Source: an uncultured Oscillospiraceae bacterium (GTDB taxonomy: Bacteria > Bacillota > Clostridia > Oscillospirales > Ruminococcaceae). Taken from it: a DNA stretch of 64,000 nt. This document shows, piece by piece, positions 50,685 through 59,553 of the stretch; the stretch's first letter is position 1, and each line of letters begins with the position of its first letter. Both the position numbers and the translations under genes were made by a program. Location of the stretch: contig CAKSEY010000004.1 of the NCBI GenBank assembly GCA_934448295.1, positions 185,814 through 249,813 on the forward strand, read 5' to 3'. The notes beneath the pieces were generated by a model that was not told the origin of the DNA, did no database searches, and saw only the letters and a program-made list of their open reading frames with translations.

Positions 50685-50806
50685 TTCGTGCTTTCCCGCT
50701 CCTGCTGGACTTTCTCAGCGATTTTCAGCATTTCCTCCGTTATGCGGCAGAGCGTCCTTTCACGCTCCTCACCGCTTACCTGCGGATGTATTTCATTTAC
50801 CTGCAT
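50681..50806 (-). CDS. 41-residue protein translationally coupled to the serine recombinase
   Basis: The frame begins at ATG 50804-50806 with GAGGTGA four bases upstream and ends at a TGA that overlaps the recombinase ATG (AATGA). The product is charged and probably helical: MQVNEIHPQVSGEERER, then RITEEMLKIAEKVQQER. No family is recognised. Overlap and a good ribosome site make it a real gene rather than chance. It could be a directionality or accessory factor, or simply a coupling leader peptide. Confidence 0.7.
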   Translation of the reverse strand: MQVNEIHPQVSGEERERTLCRITEEMLKIAEKVQQERESTK

Positions 50807-51026
50807 AAGATCACCTCATTAAAATTAATGCGGAAGGGCTCGTCTTTTATTACATAAGATTGGCTTACAAAAGAAAAGAGGGAGCGTTCTTCGCGGTATT
50901 ATCTAAGGCTTCACAGGCGTTTCTTGACAGCGTGCGCGGAATGCTCTGGGCGACCGGTTAATTGTCATAAATTATACGCGCAAGGAAATTGTAACTTTTT
51001 GTAACCATATTGTAATCGGACTGTAA

Positions 51027-51055
51027 TTGCATTTCTTAATTCTTAATGCTATAAT
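51027..51055 (+). promoter_or_regulatory. Promoter of the large lipoprotein gene
   Basis: TTGCAT (51027-51032), 17-base spacer, TATAAT (51050-51055). The rest of 50807-51077 shows nothing further. Confidence 0.65.
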
Positions 51056-51077
51056 ATAGAAAACGGAGGTGGTTTAT

Positions 51078-53228
51078 ATGAAAAAATATATCGCGTTTCT
51101 ATCAGCAATGGCAATGCTCCTGATATCAGGATGTTCAGGAAATGAAAACCCAGTACCTGCCGCCACAAGCGAAGCGGATTCTGAAAGCTCTGTCCCGGAT
51201 GTTATCACAAGTGAATCGGCTTCCGAAAGCACCGCCGGAACGACCGTGGAGGTCGAAGCGCCTGCCCGCTTTCCTGAGCCGATGTTCCGGGAAAGTTCGC
51301 TGTATTTCGAGCGAATGACCAGCGATGACGCTGAAAGTAATTTCCGGTCGGCGGCTTCCGCCAAGAAAGAAAGCTCCGCTGGGGAACTCGGTCTTGAGCT
51401 GATTTCGTCATTTGAGGACAGCGGCAGGTATTACTACAAGCTTGGAAACGTTCAGGTCAATGCGTTCGTGGATTTCCGCTCGGAGAACGATATTTCAATT
51501 ATAATCGACCCTGCGTATATGTACAATATCCCGCTGCCGAGCCTTGATTTTGTGCCTGCGGAGAACTATGTGTTCGACATAAACGGAAGCAAAGTCGTGT
51601 GCGATTCCCTGCTTGTCAACGCAAAGTGCAAAATAAAACACCCAACGGCAGAAAACGGTGAAACTCCTTTAAGCTACTGCACGGACGGCTTCCGTTATGC
51701 AGCCGTGACAATGAACGTCTTCATTTCAGCTTCCGAGGACGGTATAACGGCGACCGGGGAGCTCACTGAAATGGAAAATCTTACGGACTCGGAAACCGCG
51801 CTGAATGTATGCCTCCTCGGCGACGACGCATTTTACGGCAAGAGCGCCGCCGCAGGCGAGACCTACAAAGCACTTCTGACCATAAAGGATAAGCTGCTTG
51901 GCGACGATATCGTGGGCGTTAACCTCATCGACCTTGACTTCGACGACAAGCCGGAGGTGCTTGTATCACGCAATGCAGAGGAAAACAATGATAATATATG
52001 GAAGCAGCTCACGGATGTTGACATCTATTCCGTTGAAAATTCCGGGTTGAAATATATCGGCACACTGTACAACAATGACAATGGATTGGTAGGTGCGCAC
52101 GGAAACGTCATCGGACTGAAGCCGCTTGAAAACGGCGGCAAGGCGTGGTACACCATGTCGCGTAAAAATCTCACGGACGAAACGAACCCAAATCCAGCCG
52201 ACTACCTGTTTACACTAAAAGACGGAAAGCTGGAGTTCACTGAAATTTTCAGCTCCACCGGAAGCTTCTCCGTTTCCTTTGGCGACAGCGAAGACGCCAA
52301 ATATTTTATGAATGGCAAAGAGCTTCAATTCGGCGTATACTTTGACTATTTTCCATATTACGACCCGGACTATGACGGCTCCTCGGAAGCAAAGCCCGAC
52401 TGGCCCTATTACACATACGGAGACTATCAGGCTTCGTTCGGAAAGTGGGAAATTTACGGCTGGCTTCGCCGGGATTACTGCCAAGACATCACGCAGACAT
52501 TCTCGCTGTTCTCTGACGAATTCTGCAGCGGCGGCAGCGACTCGTGGAGCGTTCGTAAAAAGCTCCCGGTAACTGAACGAATGGCGGACTACAAGCTGGC
52601 TAATCTCACAGACGCGTATTATTTCGGGAACTATGACCCCACATTACAGAACTACTATTACGAATTCCTCGGAGGGTATGCGAAGCCCGTCATTTACCTC
52701 TATCCAACTGAAACGACCGATGTTACCGTAAAGGTGGAGCTTGACGGAGAACTCACCTGCACATATCCTGACTACGGCGGCGGCTGGAACGTCACCGCTT
52801 CTCCGGACGGGACACTCGTCGACAAGGCGACCGGCAGGGAGTACTACTGCCTTTACTGGGAGGGCGAAAGCTCCGCTGAATGGGACATGAGCCGCGGCGA
52901 AGTCGTTCGCGGAGATGACACAGCAGATTTCCTTGAAGAAAAGCTCGCTGAAATAGGACTCAGCCCGCGCGAACGCAACGAATTCATCATCTACTGGCTG
53001 CCGAAAATGCAGCAGAACGAATTTAATTACATTACGTTCCACACAGAGGATTACTCGGCAGAAGTCCCGCTGGAGGTAAATCCTCAGCCGGACAGCGTAC
53101 TGCGCGTATTCATGGTCTATGCCAGCGTTCCGGAGTATTTTGAAACTCAGCCGCAGCATTTCGACGGATTCCGGAGAAACGGCTTCACCCTTGTGGAGTG
53201 GGGCGGCGGAGAAGCGATAGTCTCTTAA
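51078..53228 (+). CDS. Large uncharacterised lipoprotein with a KPVIYLYP domain
   Basis: 716 residues starting at the ATG at 51078 (GGAGG eight bases upstream); an in-frame GTG nine bases before lies in the ribosome site. Lipobox LISGC, Ser/Glu-rich linker to about 65, then two to three beta-rich domains. Residues about 230-330 include a segment resembling FG-GAP-like or beta-propeller proteins (LIDLDFDDKPEVLVSRN). Near residue 535 the motif AKPVIYLYPTETTDVTVKV begins a C-terminal domain found at the end of many secreted bacterial proteins but without assigned function; it holds tryptophan-rich YYCLYWEGESSAEWD. Last gene of the asnB insertion. Confidence 0.8.
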   Translation: MKKYIAFLSAMAMLLISGCSGNENPVPAATSEADSESSVPDVITSESASESTAGTTVEVEAPARFPEPMFRESSLYFERMTSDDAESNFRSAASAKKESSAGELGLELISSFEDSGRYYYKLGNVQVNAFVDFRSENDISIIIDPAYMYNIPLPSLDFVPAENYVFDINGSKVVCDSLLVNAKCKIKHPTAENGETPLSYCTDGFRYAAVTMNVFISASEDGITATGELTEMENLTDSETALNVCLLGDDAFYGKSAAAGETYKALLTIKDKLLGDDIVGVNLIDLDFDDKPEVLVSRNAEENNDNIWKQLTDVDIYSVENSGLKYIGTLYNNDNGLVGAHGNVIGLKPLENGGKAWYTMSRKNLTDETNPNPADYLFTLKDGKLEFTEIFSSTGSFSVSFGDSEDAKYFMNGKELQFGVYFDYFPYYDPDYDGSSEAKPDWPYYTYGDYQASFGKWEIYGWLRRDYCQDITQTFSLFSDEFCSGGSDSWSVRKKLPVTERMADYKLANLTDAYYFGNYDPTLQNYYYEFLGGYAKPVIYLYPTETTDVTVKVELDGELTCTYPDYGGGWNVTASPDGTLVDKATGREYYCLYWEGESSAEWDMSRGEVVRGDDTADFLEEKLAEIGLSPRERNEFIIYWLPKMQQNEFNYITFHTEDYSAEVPLEVNPQPDSVLRVFMVYASVPEYFETQPQHFDGFRRNGFTLVEWGGGEAIVS

Positions 53229-53234
53229 CAGCAC

Positions 53235-53270
53235 AAACACCGCTGGATTCCGGCGGTGTTTTTCTTTTTT
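53235..53270 (+). terminator. Terminator at the right end of the insertion
   Basis: Nine-base stem AAACACCGC/GCGGTGTTT followed by TTCTTTTTT. The T tract runs directly into asnB sequence at 53271. Confidence 0.88.
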
Positions 53271-54670
53271 ACCCGGCGTTCAAGCAGGGTTGCCATGAAA
53301 TAATCCATGTTCAGCAGGAACATCTCGCGCATTCGCCGCGCGGTTTCGTTATCGCTGTCGAGGTAATCCGTTTTCGCAATGCACTTATCGTAGCTTTTGC
53401 GGACATAGGTCTCGGCGTCGCAGGCGCTCATCGGGCGCTTCATCAGCGCGGCGCGCTCCGGGACGGCGGTTGACCAGGGGAAGCCGTCGTAGAACAGCAC
53501 TTCCCTTCGGTGATACCACGGATAGCCGCCGAAAATTTCGTCGGCGCATTCGCCGGAAAGCGCCACCGGGAACCGCTCCTTTATCTTACCGCAGAACAGG
53601 TAAAGCGAACTGTCCACGTCTGCCATTCCGGGGAGGTCGCGGGCGCGGGTGGAGTCCTCGAGAGCGTCCGCCAGAGCGGGGGTGTCAAGCTCCACGTTAG
53701 TGTGGTCGGAGCCTATGAACTCCGCCATGCGCTTTACCCACGGCGCATCCTCGTCAGGCTGGAAGCTGCTTGCATGGAAATTCTGGTGATTGTTCTTGTA
53801 GTCTATCGACCATGTGCTGAGCCGCTCGCCGCGCTCCCGGAATTCCTGGGCGGCTATCGCGGAGATCACGCTGCTGTCAAGTCCCCCGGAGAGAAAGCAG
53901 CACAGCGGGACGTCGCTGACAAGCTGGCGCTTTACCGCGTCGATTATCAGCTCCCGGACGTGCGCCGAGGTCTCCGTGAAATTCTCGGTATGCGGCTCGG
54001 CTTTAAGCTGCCAGTAGCTCCGAAGTCTGAATCCTTCCTCGGTAAGCACCGCGCAGTGCGCCGCCGGGATCTCGCTTATGTCCCGGAAAACTCCGCTGCC
54101 AACCCGCTTTGCAGGACCTATCAGCATTATCTCCGCCACGCCGTCCTCGGTTATCACCGGCTTCACGGACGGGTGCTTCAGGAGGGCTTTTATCTCGCTG
54201 GCGAATATTATCCCGTCCCGGGTGAGGGAGTAAAACAGCGGCTTCACGCCTATTCTGTCCCGGGCAAGGAACAGCTTACGCTTACGGCTGTCCCAGACCG
54301 CAAACGCGAATATTCCGTTGAACAGCTTCACGCAGTCCTCGCCGTAGGTCAAGAATGCTTTCAGCACCACCTCGGTGTCCGAATGTCCGGTGAACTCCAC
54401 GCCGCGCATTTTCATCTTCTGGCGGAGCTCCCCGGTATTGTACAGCTCCCCGTTGTAGACCAGCGTGCAGCCGCCGCTGCTCATGGGCTGCGCGCCGTTT
54501 TCCGGGTCGATGACTATAAGCCGGCGGTGAACTAAGTACGCGTTGTCGTCGTTGTATATGCCGGAGGCGTCCGGGCCCCGGGGAGCCAGGGCGGCGCTCA
54601 TTTTCGCCATCACTCCGGACATCTGCCGCATATTCTGCTCAAATCCTATCTGTCCTGCTATTCCGCACAT
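53271..54670 (-). pseudogene. asnB: Asparagine synthetase B, 5' part (interrupted)
   Basis: About 467 codons of a glutamine-dependent asparagine synthetase. The glutaminase nucleophile Cys2 (MCGIAGQ), the ammonia domain (YNGELYNTGELR, HSDTEVVLK) and the ATP-binding loop SGGLDSSVIS are intact. The frame runs into the inserted DNA after DYFMATLLERRV and stops at 53225, missing the last 143 residues found at 43072-43504. The start has AAAGGGG seven bases upstream. The truncated protein keeps the glutaminase but lacks part of the synthetase domain, so activity as synthetase is doubtful. Confidence 0.9.
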
Positions 54671-54749
54671 TACTCATTCCCCTTTCTGTGCTTTCTCATT
54701 TATTGTATGCAGGATATCCGGAGCCGTGAAAAAAATTTTGTTTACCCCC

Positions 54750-54778
54750 TTGACAAAATTGTACTGATGTGATATATT
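54750..54778 (+). promoter_or_regulatory. Promoter of the GntR/ABC operon
   Basis: TTGACA (54750-54755), 17-base spacer, TATATT (54773-54778). It may be autoregulated by the first gene product, but no clear operator palindrome is visible. Confidence 0.75.
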
Positions 54779-54819
54779 GTATATATAAGATATACGCATT
54801 ATTCACTTTCGGAGGAACA

Positions 54820-55188
54820 ATGAATATCATCATAACAAACTCGGCGGGTACGCCCATCTACGACCAGATCGCGTCGCAGATAAAGGCGCTTATCCTTTCC
54901 GGCGAGCTTAAAGAGGGCGACCCGCTGCCCTCAATGCGGGCGCTGGCGCAGGACCTGCGGGTCAGCGTTATCACCACCAAGCGCGCTTACGAAATACTGG
55001 AGCAGGAAAAGCTTATCGAGAGCTTCACCGGGCGCGGGAGCTTCGTTTCAGCACAGAGCCCGGAAATGCTGCGGGAACAGAGCCTTCGCGAAATAGAGCA
55101 GTACCTGTCAAAAGCTGCGGATTCCGCGAAACGCAGCGGCGTGAAATACGAGGAGCTTGCGGATATTTTAAGGCTTTTTATGGAGTGA
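54820..55188 (+). CDS. GntR-family regulator, YtrA type
   Basis: 122 residues from the ATG at 54820 (GGAGG four bases upstream). A winged helix-turn-helix (PIYDQIASQIKALILSGEL, PLPSMRALAQDLRVSVITTK) followed by only a short dimerisation tail of about 50 residues, the YtrA subfamily. These usually repress the ABC transporter genes that follow them and respond to cell-wall-active antibiotics. Three ABC genes follow here. Confidence 0.92.
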   Translation: MNIIITNSAGTPIYDQIASQIKALILSGELKEGDPLPSMRALAQDLRVSVITTKRAYEILEQEKLIESFTGRGSFVSAQSPEMLREQSLREIEQYLSKAADSAKRSGVKYEELADILRLFME

Positions 55189-55269
55189 GCCTGAATATCC
55201 TGCGGCTCACCGACTTTATCAAATGGCAGTTTGTAAACAAATTCTCTTTTAATGTATGGAGGTAATTCG

Positions 55270-56133
55270 ATGGAAAACAGTATTGAAATAAAGGGGCTGA
55301 CCTGCCGGTACAGTAATTTCGCGCTGGAAAACCTGTATCTCACCGTTCCGAACGGCACGGTCATGGGACTTATCGGCGAGAACGGCGCGGGAAAATCCAC
55401 CACGATAAAGGCGATACTCGGGCTGATAAAGCCGGAAAGCGGCTCCGTTACAGTGCTCGGCGAGGACTCGACAAAGCTATCTGCGGCGGTGAAGGAGCAG
55501 ATAGGCGTGGTTTTCGACACGCTTCCCTTCCCCGCAGTGCTGACTGCAAAGCAGCTCGGCAAGGTACTCGGCGGGATATTCAAAACGTGGGACAGCACGG
55601 AATACTACAACTATCTGGAGCGGTTCTGCCTGCCCGCCGACAAGAAACTCGGGAGCTTCTCCCGTGGAATGCAGATGAGGCTCTCGATAGCCGCGGCGCT
55701 CTCGCACCACCCGAAGCTTCTGGTTCTTGACGAGCCAACCGGCGGTCTTGACCCGGTAATGCGTGCTGAAATCCTCGACCTGCTGATGGATTTCATTCAG
55801 GACGAATCGCACTCTATCCTCATTTCGACCCACATAACCAGCGACCTGGAGCACATCGCGGACTACATAGGCTTTATCCACAAGGGGCACCTGGTTTTCT
55901 CTGAGGAACGCAACGCGCTGAAAGAAAAGCACCGCGTGCTGAAATGCACCGACGAGGAGCTGAAACGCATAGACCCCGCCGACATAATCGGAATGCGCAG
56001 GGGCAGGTTCTCCAACGAGGTGCTGACCACCGCCGGGGACAAATACCCGGATATCGCGCAGGATATCCCGTCCATTGACGAGCTGATGGTGTACTACGTC
56101 AAGGACGCCGATGAATGGAGGGACGTATTTTGA
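55270..56133 (+). CDS. ABC transporter ATP-binding protein
   Basis: 287 residues from the ATG at 55270 (GGAGG seven bases upstream). Walker A GENGAGKST, signature GSFSRGMQMRL, Walker B LLVLDEPTGGLDP, H-loop ISTHITSD. The BcrA/YtrB type of exporter ATPase. Its stop TGA overlaps the TTG start of the next gene. Confidence 0.95.
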   Translation: MENSIEIKGLTCRYSNFALENLYLTVPNGTVMGLIGENGAGKSTTIKAILGLIKPESGSVTVLGEDSTKLSAAVKEQIGVVFDTLPFPAVLTAKQLGKVLGGIFKTWDSTEYYNYLERFCLPADKKLGSFSRGMQMRLSIAAALSHHPKLLVLDEPTGGLDPVMRAEILDLLMDFIQDESHSILISTHITSDLEHIADYIGFIHKGHLVFSEERNALKEKHRVLKCTDEELKRIDPADIIGMRRGRFSNEVLTTAGDKYPDIAQDIPSIDELMVYYVKDADEWRDVF

Positions 56134-56819
56134 AAGGCATACTGTATTCATTCTTTGCAAAGAAACATTCGTATTTCACCGGGGCGCTGATTTATTGCGC
56201 CGCCGCCTGCGCCCTGGGATTTGCGGCGCTGCTTCTGCCGGATAACATTCTGCACAACAACGGGTTCAATACTCTCACGATAATTATTCCATTGATCCTT
56301 CTGTTGATACCCGAGGAATCGGTGCTCAGCGACCTTGATGGCGACATAAAATCCCGCTATGCCGATTATGTCCTGACGGCGGTCACCCGGGAAACTTTCG
56401 CCAGGGGAATGCTGATAAAGAATCTCATCTGCATAGCGGCGGGGCTTGCGCTTTCCATGATAGTCGCCGCGACATACTATCTCATTGGAATAGCCGACAG
56501 CACTATATTCGTGCAGCTCCCGGCGATGGCGGCGATCTTCGGCGCGATGGAATGGACGTACACTCCGCTGACCATTCGGATGAAGAGCGCCGAGAAAGCC
56601 GGTATGACCGTTGGACTGATCATTGGATTTGTAATAGTACTTCCGCTCATGATAGCTGTTAATGTATTCGCCGATGAGGATTCGACCCTTTATATGAGTA
56701 TCATAAACTGGCTCACCGGAGCGCAGGTGCTTATCCCGACATTCATTATCTCGGCGGCGGTGTATGCGGGGTTCTACTTTATTCTGCTGAAAAGGCTCGA
56801 AAGGGGGAACGTTTGTTGA
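56130..56819 (+). CDS. ABC-2 type permease
   Basis: 229 residues from the TTG at 56130, which overlaps the previous TGA (TTGA) and has GGAGGG nine bases upstream. Six membrane helices expected, hydrophobic throughout. It resembles the permeases of YtrB-type exporters. The next gene begins in the same fashion, LKG..., suggesting the two permeases are old paralogues. Confidence 0.85.
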   Translation: MKGILYSFFAKKHSYFTGALIYCAAACALGFAALLLPDNILHNNGFNTLTIIIPLILLLIPEESVLSDLDGDIKSRYADYVLTAVTRETFARGMLIKNLICIAAGLALSMIVAATYYLIGIADSTIFVQLPAMAAIFGAMEWTYTPLTIRMKSAEKAGMTVGLIIGFVIVLPLMIAVNVFADEDSTLYMSIINWLTGAQVLIPTFIISAAVYAGFYFILLKRLERGNVC

Positions 56820-57493
56820 AAGGGCTCATTCTGAAGGACATCTACACGGTAAGGTTTCAGCTCATTGTAAGCTTGTTGCTTATGCTGATCCCAAACCTTG
56901 CCGATTCCATTCTTGCCGCAGATTCGATAAGCGACAGCGGCGACATCGGGCTGATTCTGGTGATATTCCTTTTCGGTGCCGCGAATTTCATCTGCATCTC
57001 CCTGTTTTCCTCGTTCATTCTGAACACGGTGAACGACGACGTTAACAGCGGCTGGGGGAAGCTGGTTCGAACAATGCCGGTCACGTCCGGACAGGTTATC
57101 GGGGCAAAATTCGCTGCAAGCGCCATTATCGTGGGAATTACTTCGGCTATATCGCTGATTTTCAACATAATAGGGATCATCGCGCAGGGGCTTCCCGCAG
57201 AGCCGCTGATAATGCTCCCGGTGTGCCTTGCGGTATTCCAGATGGCGGTGCTGAGCCCGGTTTTCCCGCTGGCTATGAAACTCGGCACCAGCTCAACCAC
57301 ATTGATTTATGTGTGCACGCTGGTAATACTGCTCTCCGGAGCAATAGCGGGGCTCTGCTTCTCACTCGCCTCCGGTAACAGCCTTGTACTGCTGAGGGTA
57401 ATATTCTACGGAGGGCTCCCGGTGCTGGCGGCGGGTTCGATGATACTGTCCTACCGTGCGGGTTTAAGGGTTTTCAGCAGTATCACGATATAG
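56816..57493 (+). CDS. ABC-2 type permease, second subunit
   Basis: 225 residues with the start at TTG 56816 overlapping the preceding TGA, AAGGGGG upstream. Hydrophobic with about six helices (LIVSLLLMLIPNLADSI, ICISLFSSFILNTV, AASAIIVGITSAI). A terminator hairpin follows at 57530. The substrate exported by the operon is unknown; antimicrobial resistance or lipid II cycle protection is typical for the family. Confidence 0.85.
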   Translation: MKGLILKDIYTVRFQLIVSLLLMLIPNLADSILAADSISDSGDIGLILVIFLFGAANFICISLFSSFILNTVNDDVNSGWGKLVRTMPVTSGQVIGAKFAASAIIVGITSAISLIFNIIGIIAQGLPAEPLIMLPVCLAVFQMAVLSPVFPLAMKLGTSSTTLIYVCTLVILLSGAIAGLCFSLASGNSLVLLRVIFYGGLPVLAAGSMILSYRAGLRVFSSITI

Positions 57494-57529
57494 AAACGCT
57501 CCCTCTGGGTTCTGGGGCGGTATACAAGA

Positions 57530-57559
57530 AAATGCGGCAGTTTTTGGACTGCCGCATTT
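57530..57559 (+). terminator. Terminator of the GntR/ABC operon
   Basis: Eleven-base perfect stem AAATGCGGCAG/CTGCCGCATTT with an eight-base loop; the following T run is weak. Confidence 0.7.
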
Positions 57560-57695
57560 GGGTTTGCTCTCTTTGGTCGTTTATTGGGTTTTGACTGTTT
57601 GAGGAATTGGAATTTGTCTCTATACGTCAATGTTCATTTTATTCTCAATCGCAAGTTCCAGAATCCGAACGTATTTGATACCCTAAGTTAACTGC

Positions 57696-57724
57696 TTGAC
57701 TTCCAGAGCTTTTTGTGATATCAT
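57696..57724 (+). promoter_or_regulatory. Promoter of the BAAT-like hydrolase gene
   Basis: TTGACT (57696-57701), 17-base spacer, TATCAT (57719-57724). Confidence 0.7.
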
Positions 57725-57741
57725 TTATATGTGGAATAAGG

Positions 57742-57776
57742 TGTTGCATTTTGCAACATTGTTAGCTCTGGCTAAC
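57742..57776. promoter_or_regulatory. Two adjacent palindromes, candidate operators
   Basis: TGTTGCA-TTT-TGCAACA (57742-57758) and GTTAGC-TCTG-GCTAAC (57761-57776), placed just after the predicted transcription start. GGCTAAC recurs, at a like position, after the promoter of the ATC-hydrolase operon at 62894-62900. Confidence 0.45.
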
Positions 57777-57797
57777 TCAAATTGAAAGGAGCCGATT

Positions 57798-58730
57798 ATG
57801 AAAAAGAAATATTTTAACGTGGAAAACGACGAATTTTACGGTATATACTACGAAAACCCCAATGGTTCTGATTGTACGATGATAGGCTTGTTTGGCGACG
57901 ACCCAGACGACTATATGGCTAAGTGCGGAGTCAAGTGGCTGCACAAAAACGGCGTAAACGCGCTGTGTATGTCGCCGGGGAAAAAGGATTACAGCCATGT
58001 GAATATGCCCATGGAACGATACGAAACAGCCATCAAATGGCTAAAGGCTCACGGCAGCAGGAAGATAGGAATTATGGGCATGAGCACGGCGGGAATGGAC
58101 TCCCTTGCCGCCGCCTCGTTTTTTCCCGATATAACGCTTACATTCGGGCTTACCGCCAGCGATTTCATATGGCAGGGCTTTGAACAGGGAAAAAAGGACG
58201 GCTGCGGCGAATGGCCTGTTCCGGGCGCTTCAACGTTGTCGTGGAAGGGCGAACCCCTGCCCTATATGCCTTTCGTATATCAGCACCCCGAATACTGGCA
58301 CAAGGTTCAGGAGGAAACAAAAGGCTCGGGGGATTTTATGCGTTCCACTTGTCTTTTTATTGATTCTGAAAAGGCGAGGGAGCATACCGAGGAAGAAATG
58401 ATCAAGGTGGAAAACATCTGCGGAAAGCTATTTCTCATCGGCGCCGACGACGATTCATTCTGGGAGGCGGGAAAATACGTCCGCCGCATGGATAAGCGCC
58501 TGAAAGAGCGTCCGCACAAATGCGAGTATGAAACCCTTGTCTATGAGCACGGCACGCACTTTGTACTTCCGGAATCGCTGCTCCGTGCGGCTCTCCCAGT
58601 GGGGTTAAAGCTTGTGCTTAAATTTGTTTTCCGGGCGGCGAAAGAATATCCAAATGAATGTGAGCAGACGAGAAAGGATATCGACGCCAGACTTTCAGCG
58701 GCATTGAAGGAATGGATCTCGGAGCGGTGA
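57798..58730 (+). CDS. Alpha/beta hydrolase of the acyl-CoA thioesterase/BAAT C-terminal type
   Basis: 310 residues, cytoplasmic. Nucleophile elbow GMSTAGMDS (Ser in G-M-S-T-A-G), acid in LIGADDDSFW, histidine in YEHGTHFVLPE: a complete triad in the BAAT_C arrangement. No N-terminal thioesterase domain. Such proteins act as thioesterases, acyltransferases or peptidases; bile acid-CoA:amino acid transferase is the eukaryotic namesake only. GAAAGGAG lies six bases before the ATG. Confidence 0.85.
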   Translation: MKKKYFNVENDEFYGIYYENPNGSDCTMIGLFGDDPDDYMAKCGVKWLHKNGVNALCMSPGKKDYSHVNMPMERYETAIKWLKAHGSRKIGIMGMSTAGMDSLAAASFFPDITLTFGLTASDFIWQGFEQGKKDGCGEWPVPGASTLSWKGEPLPYMPFVYQHPEYWHKVQEETKGSGDFMRSTCLFIDSEKAREHTEEEMIKVENICGKLFLIGADDDSFWEAGKYVRRMDKRLKERPHKCEYETLVYEHGTHFVLPESLLRAALPVGLKLVLKFVFRAAKEYPNECEQTRKDIDARLSAALKEWISER

Positions 58731-58869
58731 GCTTCGCGTTTGCGTAACGCTTTTGGAGCGTGTCCTGGCGGAAATTCCCGCGCTTGAAATAATACCTCAT
58801 GATGAAATTCCGCCGGGACTTGCAGGTAATAGTTCCGCTGGATTTTCCCGACGAAATGGAGCGATACAT

Positions 58870-59484
58870 ATGCTGAAAATTTCTATCATTGCAGCGATAG
58901 CGGGTCATATTTTATGCGGATTATCCGACTGCCTGCTTGGGTATTCCAAAAAAGGCAGGCTTGACCTGAAACAGATAAACAACGCTGAAAAAATGTCGGA
59001 GATGTTTGCGGATATGCCGCTTTCTTATCCGCTTTGTTCGGCTCTGCTAGGGGTATTTGCGATAACGCTTTTCAGCTTCGGGTATTTCGGGCTGAGCGGC
59101 TGGATGAGCGAATATTCAGCGATCGCTTCAACGATAATGTTTATTGCGGCGGCGGTTTATGCTGTTCCCATAGCGGCGCATCACGTCCTGTTTGCCGTTA
59201 TCGAGTGGCTATACATACGGCTCGGCAGGACTAACGAAGCAAGAGAAGCCGTGCTTGAGCTGCAAAAGAAAACGATAGCCCCGATGTTTGTCGGATATCT
59301 CGGGCTGCTGGTTTTCACTGTGACGCTTTTCGTTATGATAATTTCGGGGAAAACCGCGCTGCCGCAGTGGACGTGCATATTCAACACCGTTGTCGCTATG
59401 ATACTGCTTCTGCCGACAAAGCTCCCTGCAAAAGGAAATATTGCAGGGGCTGTGATGTTCCTCGGGCTGCTTTTTGTAATTTGA
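58870..59484 (+). CDS. Membrane protein of unknown function
   Basis: 204 residues from the ATG at 58870 (GGAG eight bases upstream). The frame is open from 58753 but the extension has no ribosome site. Seven or so hydrophobic segments (MLKISIIAAIAGHILCG, LCSALLGVFAITLFSFGYF, IASTIMFIAAAVYAVPIAAHH, MFVGYLGLLVFTVTLFVM, ending MFLGLLFVI). It resembles a DUF-type family common in gut Firmicutes; I cannot name it. It lies between a hydrolase gene and an AraC regulator gene, all on plus, so it may be part of the regulator's circuit. Confidence 0.75.
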   Translation: MLKISIIAAIAGHILCGLSDCLLGYSKKGRLDLKQINNAEKMSEMFADMPLSYPLCSALLGVFAITLFSFGYFGLSGWMSEYSAIASTIMFIAAAVYAVPIAAHHVLFAVIEWLYIRLGRTNEAREAVLELQKKTIAPMFVGYLGLLVFTVTLFVMIISGKTALPQWTCIFNTVVAMILLLPTKLPAKGNIAGAVMFLGLLFVI

Positions 59485-59553
59485 CCCGCCCGGAACAGAG
59501 AATATGAAAAACGACTCTGCACGTTTCCCGGCCAGCCGCGAAAAGGAGCACTT

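Larger units (their letters stand above)
43505..53270. mobile_element. Serine-recombinase element inserted in asnB (about 9.77 kb)
   Basis: Bounded by the two halves of asnB, with a T run at each boundary (43501-43504 and 53265-53270). Joining the halves within the T run gives a single frame of 610 residues, normal for this AsnB class. Cargo: wall-anchored 5'-nucleotidase, secreted repeat protein, binding-protein/5'-nucleotidase fusion, large serine recombinase with a coupled small protein, and a large lipoprotein. No conjugation, replication or phage structural gene is seen. The recombinase is mid-element rather than next to an end, which is unusual and leaves the mechanism unproven. Confidence 0.7.
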
